56,690 nucleotides of DNA from Roseibium album (lineage in GTDB: Bacteria; Pseudomonadota; Alphaproteobacteria; Rhizobiales; Stappiaceae), in NCBI RefSeq assembly GCF_001404515.1, contig NZ_CXWE01000018.1, positions 1 to 56,690 of the forward strand, given 5' to 3'. Position 1 is the first letter of the stretch; every line of letters begins with the position of its first letter. A program made the translations under genes and the position numbers. The notes under the pieces were generated by a model that was given only the letters and a program-made list of their open reading frames with translations, was not told the origin of the DNA and did not search any database. Of this stretch, positions 17,007-26,058 are shown one piece after another.

Positions 17007-18071
17007 TTACTTGCAGAAAGCGGTTGCCGCGGCTTCGCCCTGGCAAACCATTTCCTTGGTGATGGACGGATCGTTTTCGATGACGTAGGCAACACCATCG
17101 GCACCGAGGGCCGAGTATGAACCGACGGGCACGTAAGCGACTTCTGCGCCGACACCGTTCTTGACTTTCTGTGGTGCCAGATCAGAAAAATCCTCACCGT
17201 TTACAAGCCGGACAGTCACCTGGGCCGCCGCCTTCGCCATATCGGCCAGCGGACGCCAACCACACTGTGTCTGCTTTCCAAGCAGCATCAGCTGCTGCGC
17301 CTGCACGGTGCAGTCCAGACCGGACACCGGCATCGTCCCGGCCATGCCCTGCTCTTCAAGAGCAGCAATTGCCGCACCGGCGTTACCGTCATTTGATGAC
17401 ACGACACCCTGGACATTGTTGTTGAGTTGGGTCAGCGCCTGGTCCATCGACCGCCTTGCAATTGCCGGATCCCAGCCCTGTGTCCAGTTTTCGTATCCCA
17501 TGACACGCTTTCCGGAATCGAACAGCGGCTGTAGCGCGCGAAGCTGCCCGTTATGAATAACCGCGGCATTCGGGTCGGTCGGCGATCCCTTGAGCATCAC
17601 CAGTGTGTCGCCGTCCTTGGTGTTTTCGATGACATGACTCGCCTGATCGAAGCCCATGCCTTCCAGGTCAGCCTGCACCCAGAATGTTGTGTTCGCCGAA
17701 TTGATCATCCGGTCATAGGCGATGGTCGGGACGTCTTCTTCGGCGGCCATATCCGCAATCACTGCCGAACTTTCACCGTCGATCGGTATGACAACAAGGA
17801 CCTTTGCCCCCTGCGTCAGGGCCTGTTCCGCCTGTCTCTGCTGCACAGACGTATCATTGTTGGCATTGAAGACCTCGACCTTCACACCCGGTGCGATTTC
17901 CTTCATGGTTGACACAAATGCCGCTGCATCCTGCTGTTCCCAGCGTGGATTCACGTTCTCGGGCAGCAGCAGTGCCACCATGTCTTCCGCGGCCGCTGCA
18001 CCCACACCCAAAAGTGTGGCCAACGCGGTGCCCGCTATCAATAAGCCTTTCTTACTGCTGGGAAACATCAT
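17007..18071 (-). CDS. Periplasmic sugar-binding protein of ABC transporter (XylF-like)
   Basis: About 354 residues from tandem ATGs at 18071 and 18068 after a strong GAGGAGG. The second ATG has the better spacing. A Sec signal peptide ends near the AAAAED sequence. The mature protein resembles XylF (VALLLPENVNPRWEQQD) and belongs to the type I periplasmic sugar-binding family. It delivers a pentose-like or cyclitol-like ligand to the permease. It is the first gene of the seven-gene import/oxidation operon, below the GntR gene. Confidence 0.9.
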   Translation of the reverse strand: MMFPSSKKGLLIAGTALATLLGVGAAAAEDMVALLLPENVNPRWEQQDAAAFVSTMKEIAPGVKVEVFNANNDTSVQQRQAEQALTQGAKVLVVIPIDGESSAVIADMAAEEDVPTIAYDRMINSANTTFWVQADLEGMGFDQASHVIENTKDGDTLVMLKGSPTDPNAAVIHNGQLRALQPLFDSGKRVMGYENWTQGWDPAIARRSMDQALTQLNNNVQGVVSSNDGNAGAAIAALEEQGMAGTMPVSGLDCTVQAQQLMLLGKQTQCGWRPLADMAKAAAQVTVRLVNGEDFSDLAPQKVKNGVGAEVAYVPVGSYSALGADGVAYVIENDPSITKEMVCQGEAAATAFCK

Positions 18072-18192
18072 ATCCTCCTCGTCGATGTTTCGGCGCAAGT
18101 TGCGCCGGATCTTCTGGTGGAATTCCTTCGATTGAACGATCGATTCGGCGGGACGAGAATGGTTCCAAGCAAGCTCGAACCGCCGGCCACTA

Positions 18193-18210
18193 GCCTGTCC
18201 ACCAACAGGC
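18193..18210. promoter_or_regulatory. Palindrome upstream of the sugar importer operon
   Basis: GCCTGT and ACAGGC, separated by CCACCA, form a perfect inverted repeat about 120 bp upstream of the binding-protein gene. Read on the minus strand it contains TTGGTGGACA, which resembles FadR-subfamily operator half-sites. It is a candidate site for the neighbouring GntR regulator. Confidence 0.4.
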
Positions 18211-18247
18211 GTGAAATCCTGCTGCCAAAGCAATGACAGCTCAAAAA

Positions 18248-18994
18248 CTACTTTCCTTCGCTTTCGTCAGCCGTGAATTGAGCCAACCGTTCGCGTGTTC
18301 CTTCGAGATGTTCCTTCATGGCAGCTTCGGCTGCATCCGCGTCCTGTGCCTCGATGGCAGCAAGCACCTTCTGATGGAGCGGTATGGAGCGTTTGTTGTC
18401 CCGTGGATCCGCGTTGGTCAGCCGGATCGAACTCAGCAGCGCTGAAAAGATTACGCCTTCCATCGCCATCAGGACTTCATTGTTTGCCGCGCGAAGAACG
18501 GCCCGGTGAAACAGTGCATCCGCCACCACGTAGTCCTGAATCTCCTCCGCGTTCTCCATCTTGCGCTGTGCCGCGCGGATTTCGTCGATCTGGTCCCTGG
18601 TCGCCGATTTTGCGGCCCACGCCGCTGCGCTGGGTTCGAAGACCTGGCGGACCTCAAGCAGCTGGTTCAAAAAACCCGGTCTCGGTTCAACGCTGAGGTG
18701 CCAGGCCAGGACGTCGTCGTCGAGAAGACTCCAGCTGGCGCGCCGGCGAACCCTGGTTCCGCTACCGCGCCTTACTTCCAGCAGTCCCTTGGCAACCAGC
18801 AGTTTGACTGCCTCGCGGACGACGGATTTGGACACACCGAAGCGCTCGCAAAGCTTGTTTTCGTCGTCGATCAGGGCACCCTCACGGACCAACCCGCCGA
18901 CAATGCGGCGACCCAGTTCGCGGCACACCTGTGTTGCAAGTGAAGGTGCAACACCGGCGACGTCTTTCAAATCGTAGTAGAGCAACTCAGACAT
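18248..18994 (-). CDS. GntR-family (FadR/FCD) transcriptional regulator
   Basis: A 248-residue regulator with an N-terminal winged helix-turn-helix (LCERFGVSKSVVREAVKLLVAKGLLEV) and a C-terminal FCD ligand domain including the metal-ligand region DALFHRAVLRAANN. It lies just upstream of the sugar importer operon in the same direction, so it most likely regulates that operon and itself. A perfect palindrome sits 11 bp upstream of its start codon. Confidence 0.9.
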   Translation of the reverse strand: MSELLYYDLKDVAGVAPSLATQVCRELGRRIVGGLVREGALIDDENKLCERFGVSKSVVREAVKLLVAKGLLEVRRGSGTRVRRRASWSLLDDDVLAWHLSVEPRPGFLNQLLEVRQVFEPSAAAWAAKSATRDQIDEIRAAQRKMENAEEIQDYVVADALFHRAVLRAANNEVLMAMEGVIFSALLSSIRLTNADPRDNKRSIPLHQKVLAAIEAQDADAAEAAMKEHLEGTRERLAQFTADESEGK

Positions 18995-19005
18995 GAGATG
19001 ATACT

Positions 19006-19020
19006 AAACATCAGATGTTT
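19006..19020. promoter_or_regulatory. 15-bp perfect palindrome at the GntR promoter, candidate autoregulatory operator
   Basis: AAACATCAGATGTTT is a perfect inverted repeat with 7-bp arms and a single central A, 11 bp upstream of the regulator's ATG. A further CAGATGTTT copy follows at 19027-19035. Position and symmetry suit GntR autorepression. Confidence 0.55.
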
Positions 19021-19121
19021 CAATTGTCCAGATGTTTTTGCAACTCACCAACTCGACACGCCTGAAGCGCCTGATTTGCCGTGGTGAATCGGTTCCGAAG
19101 AGCCTTGAATGTTGCCGTCAC

Positions 19122-19146
19122 CAAAGAAAAATGCCCAAAGCGGGCA
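19122..19146 (-). terminator. Intrinsic terminator of the FAH/KGSADH operon
   Basis: On the minus strand TGCCC and GGGCA arms form a short stem followed by TTTTTCTTT. It lies about 125 bp past the stop of the class V PLP enzyme gene. Confidence 0.6.
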
Positions 19147-19168
19147 CGCAGACAATTGCGCCCGCAAT

Positions 19169-19194
19169 GTCGCCTGACGTCTTGTTCAGGCGAC
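19169..19194. repeat. Strong hairpin with no T-run in the 19.0-19.27 kb gap
   Basis: GTCGCCTGA and TCAGGCGAC are perfect 9-bp arms around an 8-nt loop. It lies between the class V gene end and the terminator above. It could stabilise the mRNA 3' end or form a double terminator; no protein-coding content was seen in this gap. Confidence 0.45.
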
Positions 19195-19273
19195 CCGAGT
19201 TCCGTTTGTGCAGGTTATCTGGTTGGCGATGCGTGCCGCAACCGGATGTCCACCAGACGATCGGTGCGGATCA

Positions 19274-20539
19274 TCAGGCTGCAATCTCCACTTTGATTTC
19301 ACCGATTGCGCCAAGAAATTCAGCAACTTCCTGCAGCGTATTGTAGTGGCAAAGGGAAACGCGGACGCAGTCTGCAAGGTCCAGGGGCGCAAGTACATTG
19401 CCGCTATAGTGGTCAGCCTTGCGTGTGTGTGTCCGGATACCTTGCCGATTGAGCGCTTCGACCACATCAGGAGACGACATGCCCTCCACTGCGATTGATA
19501 CCAATCCTTCGCGCGAGGAATTGTCGGCACCGGCAATGATCTTCACATGGGCCATGTCGCGCAGTCCGGGCAAATTGCCCGTGCCGTTGATCATGGCATC
19601 GACCAGATGCGCTTCGTAGGCGTGGATCGCGCGGCCGGCAGCCTCGATTTTCTCCCGGCGCCCGGTTTCAGGCGATGTTTCACCACCAAGCCATTCGAAG
19701 TAACTCACCACATCGGAAACGGTCGCATAGGCACCTGCGTCACGGGTTCCGAATTCCCAACCGGTCGCCGGTGCGTTGATGAGCATATCGTGTGGCAGAA
19801 TGCTCAACTTGTCGGAAGCCCAGGCAATACCGTAGCCGTGGCGTGAGAAAACCTTGTAAGGGGAAATCGCGTAGCCATCGACGTCGTAGCTGTCCAGGTC
19901 GATCTGTCCGTGGGCGGCATGCTGGATGCCGTCCACGATGATGAGACATTCCGGGGCAACGCCGCGGATGGTTTTCGAAATCGCGGCAACATCCATTGCC
20001 ATTCCGGTCACCGGAGAGGCATGCAGAATGGTCGCAACAGCTACATCCGGCGTCAGGAGCGCCGCGTAAGCCTCTGCCGTCACCAGGCCCGTCTCGTTGT
20101 CATGCGGAACATTTTCGTAGTTGAGTCCCGAGATCTCGGCCCAACGCCGCGCGGCGCTGCGGGTCGCCGGATGCTCGATTGACGAACCGATGACCGTGGA
20201 TTTTCCAGGTGAATTCACACAGGCTGTTCTGATCAGGCGGAACAGCAATTCCGTACCGCTCTCGCCGGTAAAGAACTGCCCGGAGGACGCGTTCATGAAA
20301 ACCGCCAGATCCGCCTTGGCCTTGTCGATGACGTTCTGCCCCGCCTGCCCGGCAGCATTGATCCTGCCGGGATTGTCCGGAAGCGATGCATAAAAGGACG
20401 ATGTGTCGACAACGGATTTCAGCGTCAACGCCCCACCGGCATTTTCAAAAAAAATACGCGGACCCTGAAACGGGCAGCTGTCGACGTGGGCAAAGCGGTC
20501 CCTGATCGCATCGATCAGGGCGGGATTGTTCTCTATCAT
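19274..20539 (-). CDS. Class V PLP-dependent aminotransferase/cysteine desulfurase-like enzyme
   Basis: About 421 residues from the ATG at 20539 (MIENNPALID). It has the class V layout: SSIEHPATRS near 119-128, the PLP-pyridine aspartate D203 with H207 (VDGIQHAAHG), and the Schiff-base lysine K229 in SPYKVFS. The frame continues upstream to 20629, but that segment lacks family character. It resembles SufS/CsdA-type and isopenicillin-epimerase-like enzymes rather than a clear housekeeping desulfurase. It is last in an operon of sugar-acid enzymes, so transamination or a lyase step on an intermediate is possible. Confidence 0.78.
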   Translation of the reverse strand: MIENNPALIDAIRDRFAHVDSCPFQGPRIFFENAGGALTLKSVVDTSSFYASLPDNPGRINAAGQAGQNVIDKAKADLAVFMNASSGQFFTGESGTELLFRLIRTACVNSPGKSTVIGSSIEHPATRSAARRWAEISGLNYENVPHDNETGLVTAEAYAALLTPDVAVATILHASPVTGMAMDVAAISKTIRGVAPECLIIVDGIQHAAHGQIDLDSYDVDGYAISPYKVFSRHGYGIAWASDKLSILPHDMLINAPATGWEFGTRDAGAYATVSDVVSYFEWLGGETSPETGRREKIEAAGRAIHAYEAHLVDAMINGTGNLPGLRDMAHVKIIAGADNSSREGLVSIAVEGMSSPDVVEALNRQGIRTHTRKADHYSGNVLAPLDLADCVRVSLCHYNTLQEVAEFLGAIGEIKVEIAA

Positions 20540-20675
20540 TGTCAAGGTCCTGAAAGTCCTGGAGCCCTTTTGAAGAAAGCGGCGACGGCTGACCCGAGCC
20601 GGGACCGTCGACGACCGGGAAATTTTCAAGGCATTCCAGCACCTGTTGATGCCGGGATGCCTTGCTGCAAAAACC

Positions 20676-22172
20676 TCAGTGAAGCAGTTCAGCCGGAAGG
20701 TTCTGGTAGCAGACCGGTCTCAGCCAGCGACGGATGGCCATTGTGCCGACCGACGTTGCTCCAAAATTGGTCGACGCCGGGTAAGGTCCACCGTGCACCA
20801 TGGTTTCGGCAACCTCGACCCCCGTCGGGAACCCGTTCGCAAGGACCCGCCCGGCACGCCTTTCCAGAATTGGCAGAAGCGTTTTCGCCAATGCGTTGTC
20901 ATTTGCCTCCAGATGAAGGGTTGCTGTCAGCTGACCGTCAAAACAGGCCGCAACGGTTCTCATCTCGTCATCGTCAGCGACGGTGACGATCAGCCCCACC
21001 GGCCCAAAGACCTCTTCCTGAAGAGCATGATTTGCCAGGAAAACCCCGGCATTCGTCCGATAAACGGAGGGTGTCGCAGCCTGCGACTCGCTTTGCGTCT
21101 TCAGCAGCGTTTCAACGCCTTCGGTTTTGGCGAGGCGGTCCTGGCCGGAACGGCAGGCGGCAGCGATCCCTCCGGTCAACATGGTCTGCGCACCAACACC
21201 CTGCAATGCTTTCACGGCAGCGTCAGCAAAACGGTCAACCTCTTCGCCCTCCCGAACGACCACAATACCGGGATTGGTGCAGAACTGGCCGACGCCCATC
21301 GTCAGTGAACCTGCCCAGCCTTCACCGATTGCCTCGGCACGCTGTTCCATCGCCGACGGCAGAAGGAACACTGGATTGACGCTGCCCAGCTCGCCGAAAA
21401 ACGGAATCGGCTCAGAGCGCGCCGCGCACAAGTCAAAAAGCGCCCTGCCGCCACGCAGCGACCCGGTGAAACCGACCGCCTTGACAAGAGGATGCTGGAC
21501 CAGCTGCTGCCCGAGTTCATGGGTCGTCCCTTGAAGAAAGCCGAACGTCCCTGCCGGCATTCCGCATGCCTTGACCGCAGCGTCGATAGCCTGGGCGACA
21601 ATTTCACCGGTCCCCGGATGAGCAGGGTGTCCCTTGACCACAACCGGACAGCCGGCCGCAAGTGCAGAGGCGGTGTCGCCACCGGCTGTCGAAAAGGCCA
21701 GCGGAAAGTTGGACGCACCAAAGACGGCGACAGGGCCGATTGGCCGCTGAATCAGAAAGAGTTCAGGACGTGGCAACGGCGCCCGATCAGGCAGGGCCTC
21801 ATCGTGGCGCTTGTCCAGATAATCCCCCTTCAGGATCGTTTCCGCGAACAGGCGCAACTGCCCTGCCGTGCGTCCGCGCTCCCCCTCAAGGCGGGCTGCC
21901 GGCAGGGCGGTTTCCCGGCTCCCGACTTCAGTGAGTTCAGCGCCCCGCGCTTCTATTTCGTCGGCGATCTTGTGCAGCAGGGCCGCACGTTGTTCATCGC
22001 TCGTGCTGCCGAACACTTCGAACGCTTTTTCGGCTGCTTCGCAGGCACGATCCACATCGGAGACCGACGCTTCCGAAAAGACGCTGGAAGGCCCTTCGGC
22101 AGGTTGCGACTGGAACGTGGTTTCACCCGAAACCCACTCACCATTGACAAGGTTCTTACCCGTTAACATCAA
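20676..22172 (-). CDS. 2-oxoglutarate (alpha-ketoglutaric) semialdehyde dehydrogenase
   Basis: A 498-residue ALDH of the KGSADH class. Key residues are N155 (ASNFPLAF), E261 (GELGSVNP) and C298 (GQFCTNPG). The PFFGELGSVNP and TMGVGQFCTNPG segments are typical of enzymes converting 2-oxoglutarate semialdehyde to 2-oxoglutarate at the end of Weimberg-type pentose or hydroxyproline pathways. It follows the FAH-family gene with a 9-bp gap, the same pairing as XylX and XylA in Caulobacter crescentus, which supports an oxidative sugar-acid route. Confidence 0.88.
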   Translation of the reverse strand: MMLTGKNLVNGEWVSGETTFQSQPAEGPSSVFSEASVSDVDRACEAAEKAFEVFGSTSDEQRAALLHKIADEIEARGAELTEVGSRETALPAARLEGERGRTAGQLRLFAETILKGDYLDKRHDEALPDRAPLPRPELFLIQRPIGPVAVFGASNFPLAFSTAGGDTASALAAGCPVVVKGHPAHPGTGEIVAQAIDAAVKACGMPAGTFGFLQGTTHELGQQLVQHPLVKAVGFTGSLRGGRALFDLCAARSEPIPFFGELGSVNPVFLLPSAMEQRAEAIGEGWAGSLTMGVGQFCTNPGIVVVREGEEVDRFADAAVKALQGVGAQTMLTGGIAAACRSGQDRLAKTEGVETLLKTQSESQAATPSVYRTNAGVFLANHALQEEVFGPVGLIVTVADDDEMRTVAACFDGQLTATLHLEANDNALAKTLLPILERRAGRVLANGFPTGVEVAETMVHGGPYPASTNFGATSVGTMAIRRWLRPVCYQNLPAELLH

Positions 22173-22181
22173 AATCGTCCT

Positions 22182-23336
22182 TCAAATGAGATTGCGTTTT
22201 GCCAGGTTCCGCATGAAAGCGCTGGTTCCGAATGTCCATTCCGGGCATTCGGTTGACAGTCGTACGGTGTTCCTGAGTGTTCCAAGTTCTGCGCACGATA
22301 TTTCGACGATATCGCCGAGCTTGTGCGTAAAGCCTTCGCCCGGGGCATTGCGATCTTCCGTCGGCGCGAACAGCGTGCCAAGAAACAGGAAGAAGCCGTC
22401 CGGATACTGATGGTGGCGGCCGCGTGTCTGCGCCACAAGGTCTTCCGGGTCGCGGCTGATTTCGGTCATGGTCGAATGACCAACGAGCTCAAATCCATCC
22501 GGTCCAGTCACTTTCAGGTCGAGTTGCAGCCGCCGGACATCATCCATCGAAAATGTCTGGTCAAACAGCCTGAGAGCCGGGCCGATGGAGGTCGATGCAT
22601 TGTTGTCCTTTGCCTTGCCAAGCAGAAGTGCCGAGCGGCCTTCGACGTCACGCAGATTGACGTCGTTGCCAAGTGCGGCACCTTTGATCCGACCTGAACC
22701 ATCGACCGCAAGTACCACTTCCGGCTCCGGATTGTTCCAGTTCGAAATCGGATGTAATCCGACGGAAGCGCCCCAGCCTACGGCCGACATGGGCTGGGAC
22801 TTGGTGAAGACTTCTGCGTCCGGGCCAATTCCCACTTCGAGATATTGGGACCACATGTCCTCTTCGATCAGGGCATCCTTCAGCTCCGCCGCTTTTTCTG
22901 ATCCGGGAACAACAGAACGAAGGCTGTCGCCCAAAATCGACTTGCAGCGCAGCCGGATCTGTTCGGCTTTCCCGGGATCTCCCTGCGCTTTTTCCTCAAT
23001 CACACGTTCCAGCATCGAAAACGCAAAGGTAACACCACACGCCTTGATGGCCTGCAGGTCCGGCGGCGCCAGGAACCTGGGCCGGTCCTGAACCGGATGT
23101 TCCGTCGAGTTAGCTTCGATCTGCGCAAGCGTTCCCACGGTTACACCTTCGGCCCCGGCCAACCACGCCGACGGATCATCGAGCTCGAGCAGATCCCTCA
23201 CAGTTGGAACGGCTACACAGGTGACATCGACGACAGTGTCTCCACGCAACGTACAAACGGACGGCCCTGAAAGGTCCGGACGCCAGACCCGAAACACGAA
23301 GGCGCCTTCGCTCGGGAGATTCAACAGGGATGTCAT
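22182..23336 (-). CDS. FAH-family protein, candidate 2-keto-3-deoxy-acid dehydratase (XylX-like)
   Basis: About 384 residues from the ATG at 23336 (MTSLLNLPSEG). It belongs to the fumarylacetoacetate hydrolase superfamily; the acidic metal-binding region is recognisable around EVGIGPDAEVF and NPEPEVVLAV, and GNDVNLRDVEGRSALLLGKAKD is a family core motif. Length and neighbour match Caulobacter XylX, the 2-keto-3-deoxy-D-xylonate dehydratase. It should form 2-oxoglutarate semialdehyde for the dehydrogenase encoded next. Its start overlaps the hydrolase stop by 4 bp. Confidence 0.82.
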   Translation of the reverse strand: MTSLLNLPSEGAFVFRVWRPDLSGPSVCTLRGDTVVDVTCVAVPTVRDLLELDDPSAWLAGAEGVTVGTLAQIEANSTEHPVQDRPRFLAPPDLQAIKACGVTFAFSMLERVIEEKAQGDPGKAEQIRLRCKSILGDSLRSVVPGSEKAAELKDALIEEDMWSQYLEVGIGPDAEVFTKSQPMSAVGWGASVGLHPISNWNNPEPEVVLAVDGSGRIKGAALGNDVNLRDVEGRSALLLGKAKDNNASTSIGPALRLFDQTFSMDDVRRLQLDLKVTGPDGFELVGHSTMTEISRDPEDLVAQTRGRHHQYPDGFFLFLGTLFAPTEDRNAPGEGFTHKLGDIVEISCAELGTLRNTVRLSTECPEWTFGTSAFMRNLAKRNLI

Positions 23337-24169
23337 GATGCTATCGTGTCCACTTCTTCTGGATTGCCAGCGCCGCCCGCCCAATGCCCCAGTGCTTCGA
23401 TCAAAGGGCTGTTTTCCGCGCTCAAGTCAGCGAGGATACTCAAATGATGGGCTCCCCGCACTATCAGATGCCCCGATCCGGCGTTATCAGCCATGACGCG
23501 GGACTGTCTTTTGAATTCATCCGTTTCATTGCCGCCGACAACACACAAGAGCGGAACGTCCAAACTGACGCCGACAAGGCTTCGGTCAACAATTTCAGCC
23601 TCAGAGAGGCTGATCTCATCCTGCAAAAAAGACTTGGCCACCGGGACCAGATCGTAGACGCCACTGACCGCAATCACTCCTGACAAGTGATTTGCAATAT
23701 CGCTCTTCATGGCTGCGCTGATCGCGAGGTGCGCTCCAGCCGAGTGCCCAACAAGCAGAAGCCTTGTCTCGTCCGGATACAAATTTGCAATGGTACGTAT
23801 CGCGGCAATCGAATCCGACACCAGTTCGTCAAGTCTGAACTCCGGCATCAGCCGGTACTCCACGTTCACGCATGCGGTTCCAAGCGAAGACAGGCCCGGC
23901 AAGACGCAACGATGTTCCTCCGCGCTCAATGCACGCCAGTACCCGCCGTGTATGAACACCGGCACGATCTGCGGCTGAGGACCCTTAAACCTGGTTGTCT
24001 CGAACCATTGCCGGGCGTGCCCGCCATAGGCAACACGTTCGAAAGACACCGCCTGACCGACCTTCCGGCTGGCCTTGTTCCGCCAGTCAAGCCAGGTCGC
24101 AAAATCCGGAAGCACGTCAGAGAACCTGAACTGACAATCCCATGTTTCCCGTTCGTCAGACCAATTCAA
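23333..24169 (-). CDS. Alpha/beta hydrolase, kynurenine formamidase-like
   Basis: A 278-residue alpha/beta hydrolase with the oxyanion motif HGGYW near residue 75, the nucleophile elbow GHSAGAH, and a late histidine in GAHHLSIL. HGGYW is typical of the hormone-sensitive-lipase and kynurenine-formamidase branches. It is the first gene of the four-gene operon with the FAH, KGSADH and class V enzymes. Opening of a sugar lactone or removal of an acyl or formyl group are both possible; no tryptophan-pathway partner is present other than the class V enzyme. Confidence 0.78.
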   Translation of the reverse strand: MNWSDERETWDCQFRFSDVLPDFATWLDWRNKASRKVGQAVSFERVAYGGHARQWFETTRFKGPQPQIVPVFIHGGYWRALSAEEHRCVLPGLSSLGTACVNVEYRLMPEFRLDELVSDSIAAIRTIANLYPDETRLLLVGHSAGAHLAISAAMKSDIANHLSGVIAVSGVYDLVPVAKSFLQDEISLSEAEIVDRSLVGVSLDVPLLCVVGGNETDEFKRQSRVMADNAGSGHLIVRGAHHLSILADLSAENSPLIEALGHWAGGAGNPEEVDTIAS

Positions 24170-24801
24170 TTCAATTCCTCCGGCGACTTGCAGGAAAGGC
24201 CCAACCGAAAAATTTGCTGCGCACAGAACAATGCAGGGTACCTCTTGAATATTGCCTCGTGAGCAATACAGGCGAAAATCCGATCTTGCGTTCCGGAGAC
24301 AACGCTGATGCCGTTTCGAATGGGTTGGAAGATATCAGAAAGCTGTCTGCAGTCCCGTGACGGGAATGAATGTGGCCGACAATGCTTGTGGCGAACAAGA
24401 AGGCGTTTTCTGCCGGCCTGGAGCCTGATCCCGATCTAACCCACAGGCAGCACGATAGGTCTGCTTGCCGCGATATACTCATTCCAATCGAAAGTACCAG
24501 TCACATTCCTGATCTCGTTTCCCGAATACGGAGAGGTGCAATGTTTAGGACAGCCTGACAGGCCGTTCAAGCAGTGCAAAGAAATTTGCAAGGCCGGAGT
24601 GCCATCGAAGGCTTTGTCTTGATGCTGTTCGGAACGGTAATGGCCTGTTTCGACAGGTATCAAATCCCGATCGAGCGAGCTGGTCGCCGATACCGGCACT
24701 GCCGGGATCCTTGCCAATCCGTTTGATACGTCTGACCAAATGATTTTTCAGTTCACCGATGCCCGACATCCGAGATGCCGGGCATCAGCTGCACCAGATG
24801 T
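24170..24801. other. 632-bp intergenic region
   Basis: I see no convincing gene here. The short open frames lack ribosome sites and recognisable composition. The region should hold the promoter of the hydrolase operon near its left end and the terminator of the Liv-type operon near its right end. Confidence 0.6.
24758..24786 (-). terminator. Hairpin after the Liv-type binding-protein gene
   Basis: GATGCCCG and CGGGCATC arms lie 16 bp beyond the stop at 24802 on the minus strand. The T-run after it is weak (CTGAAAAATCATTT follows at a distance), but the position suits the end of the operon. Confidence 0.5.
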
Positions 24802-26058
24802 TTACTTCTTCAATGAAGCAATGAAGGCATCCACTTCACCAAGAGACAGGTATTCCACCTCATCCACACCGCTGTCGGTAAACTTCCAGACAACTGCAGG
24901 TGCTGAGACATCACCATTCGCGTCGAAGCGTACGTCACCGGTTGCTCCCTGATACTTGACCGTACCGCCACCTGCGAGCGTTTCAGAAGCCTTCTTGAAC
25001 CCGGCGACATCTGCCGTGACCGGGGTTCCGTCCGGATCGGTCACCTTGGCAACTGCCGCTGCAATGTCCTTGCCCGAAGCGTCTTTGCCCACCGCTTCCA
25101 TGGCCAGCAGTGCAATCATCGCCGCGTCGAAACTGTTGGCAAGGCCTGGTCCGTTAGGCTCGGATCCGAACTTCTCCACATAGGCAGCCTTGAACGCGTC
25201 GGCACTGGCAACGCGCGGTGATGCGGTATCCGTGCCGAGCGCATTTCCCAGATACTGCAGACCGACATTGTCGCGAAACTCATCGGATTTCAGAGAGTTC
25301 GCCAGGATCATGTTCTGCGTTCCGCCGAGAGACAACCACTCACGCACGGCCGAAGTCCCCTCATTGGGGTAAAGGGCGAGATACAGTGCTTCGGGTTCGC
25401 CACCGAGGGCCTTGGTCACTTCGGCCCGGTAGGAAGGTTGACCGTCGTTGACAGCGACAGAGGACGTAACCTTAATTCCTGCCGCGGCAAAATCGGCCGC
25501 GATCAACCGGGCCATGTCCTGTCCCCAGTCGTCGTTCTTGTAAAGAATGGCGACGCTCCCATAACCCTTGTCTGCAGCAACTTTCGCTCCCATGGCAGAC
25601 TGAACAGCCGTTGTTGCAAATGTGCGGAACCACAACCCGTCGGTCTTGCCTTCTTCCGACAGTTTGGTGAAGGCGGTGGAAGAGGAGCAACAGGACATCT
25701 GCATGACGCCGCCTGGAACAGTAACGGACGACAATATCGGCATCGATACACCGGAGGAAACCGCTCCGAGAAGCACATTGACACCTTCCAGATCAACAAG
25801 TGCCTTGGCAGCATCGACACCGACCTTCGGGTCAACTTGCGTGTCGCGAAGCACCATCTCGATCTGGCAACCGCCTGCTCCGCCTGCTTCATTGACCTGG
25901 TCCACGGCAAATTGCGCGACTTCGGCAATGGGGCGGCCCCAGTCGACCGATGTCGGCAGCGTTGCACCGATCTTGGTCGTGCAGTCCTGCGCCTGAGCGC
26001 CAGTGCTCAGAGCTGATACTCCGGCCGCAAAGGCCGCAACGGTAAGTAACGTTTTCAT
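24802..26058 (-). CDS. Liv-type (branched-chain amino acid family) ABC transporter substrate-binding protein
   Basis: About 418 residues from the ATG at 26058, with AGAGGGG upstream. A signal peptide ends at GAQAQD. The mature protein has the LivJ/LivK-family type I fold (IGATLPTSVDWGRPI; GAVSSGVSMPILSS). The ligand is not necessarily an amino acid: operon partners are an aldo/keto reductase and a TIGR04076-like protein. Its start overlaps the LivM stop by 4 bp. It is the last gene of a seven-gene operon. Confidence 0.9.
   Translation of the reverse strand: MKTLLTVAAFAAGVSALSTGAQAQDCTTKIGATLPTSVDWGRPIAEVAQFAVDQVNEAGGAGGCQIEMVLRDTQVDPKVGVDAAKALVDLEGVNVLLGAVSSGVSMPILSSVTVPGGVMQMSCCSSSTAFTKLSEEGKTDGLWFRTFATTAVQSAMGAKVAADKGYGSVAILYKNDDWGQDMARLIAADFAAAGIKVTSSVAVNDGQPSYRAEVTKALGGEPEALYLALYPNEGTSAVREWLSLGGTQNMILANSLKSDEFRDNVGLQYLGNALGTDTASPRVASADAFKAAYVEKFGSEPNGPGLANSFDAAMIALLAMEAVGKDASGKDIAAAVAKVTDPDGTPVTADVAGFKKASETLAGGGTVKYQGATGDVRFDANGDVSAPAVVWKFTDSGVDEVEYLSLGEVDAFIASLKK

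Noticed and set aside
24171..24482. 103-codon minus-strand frame in the 24.2-24.8 kb gap
   Set aside because: There is no ribosome site, no family resemblance and unusual composition; treated as intergenic.
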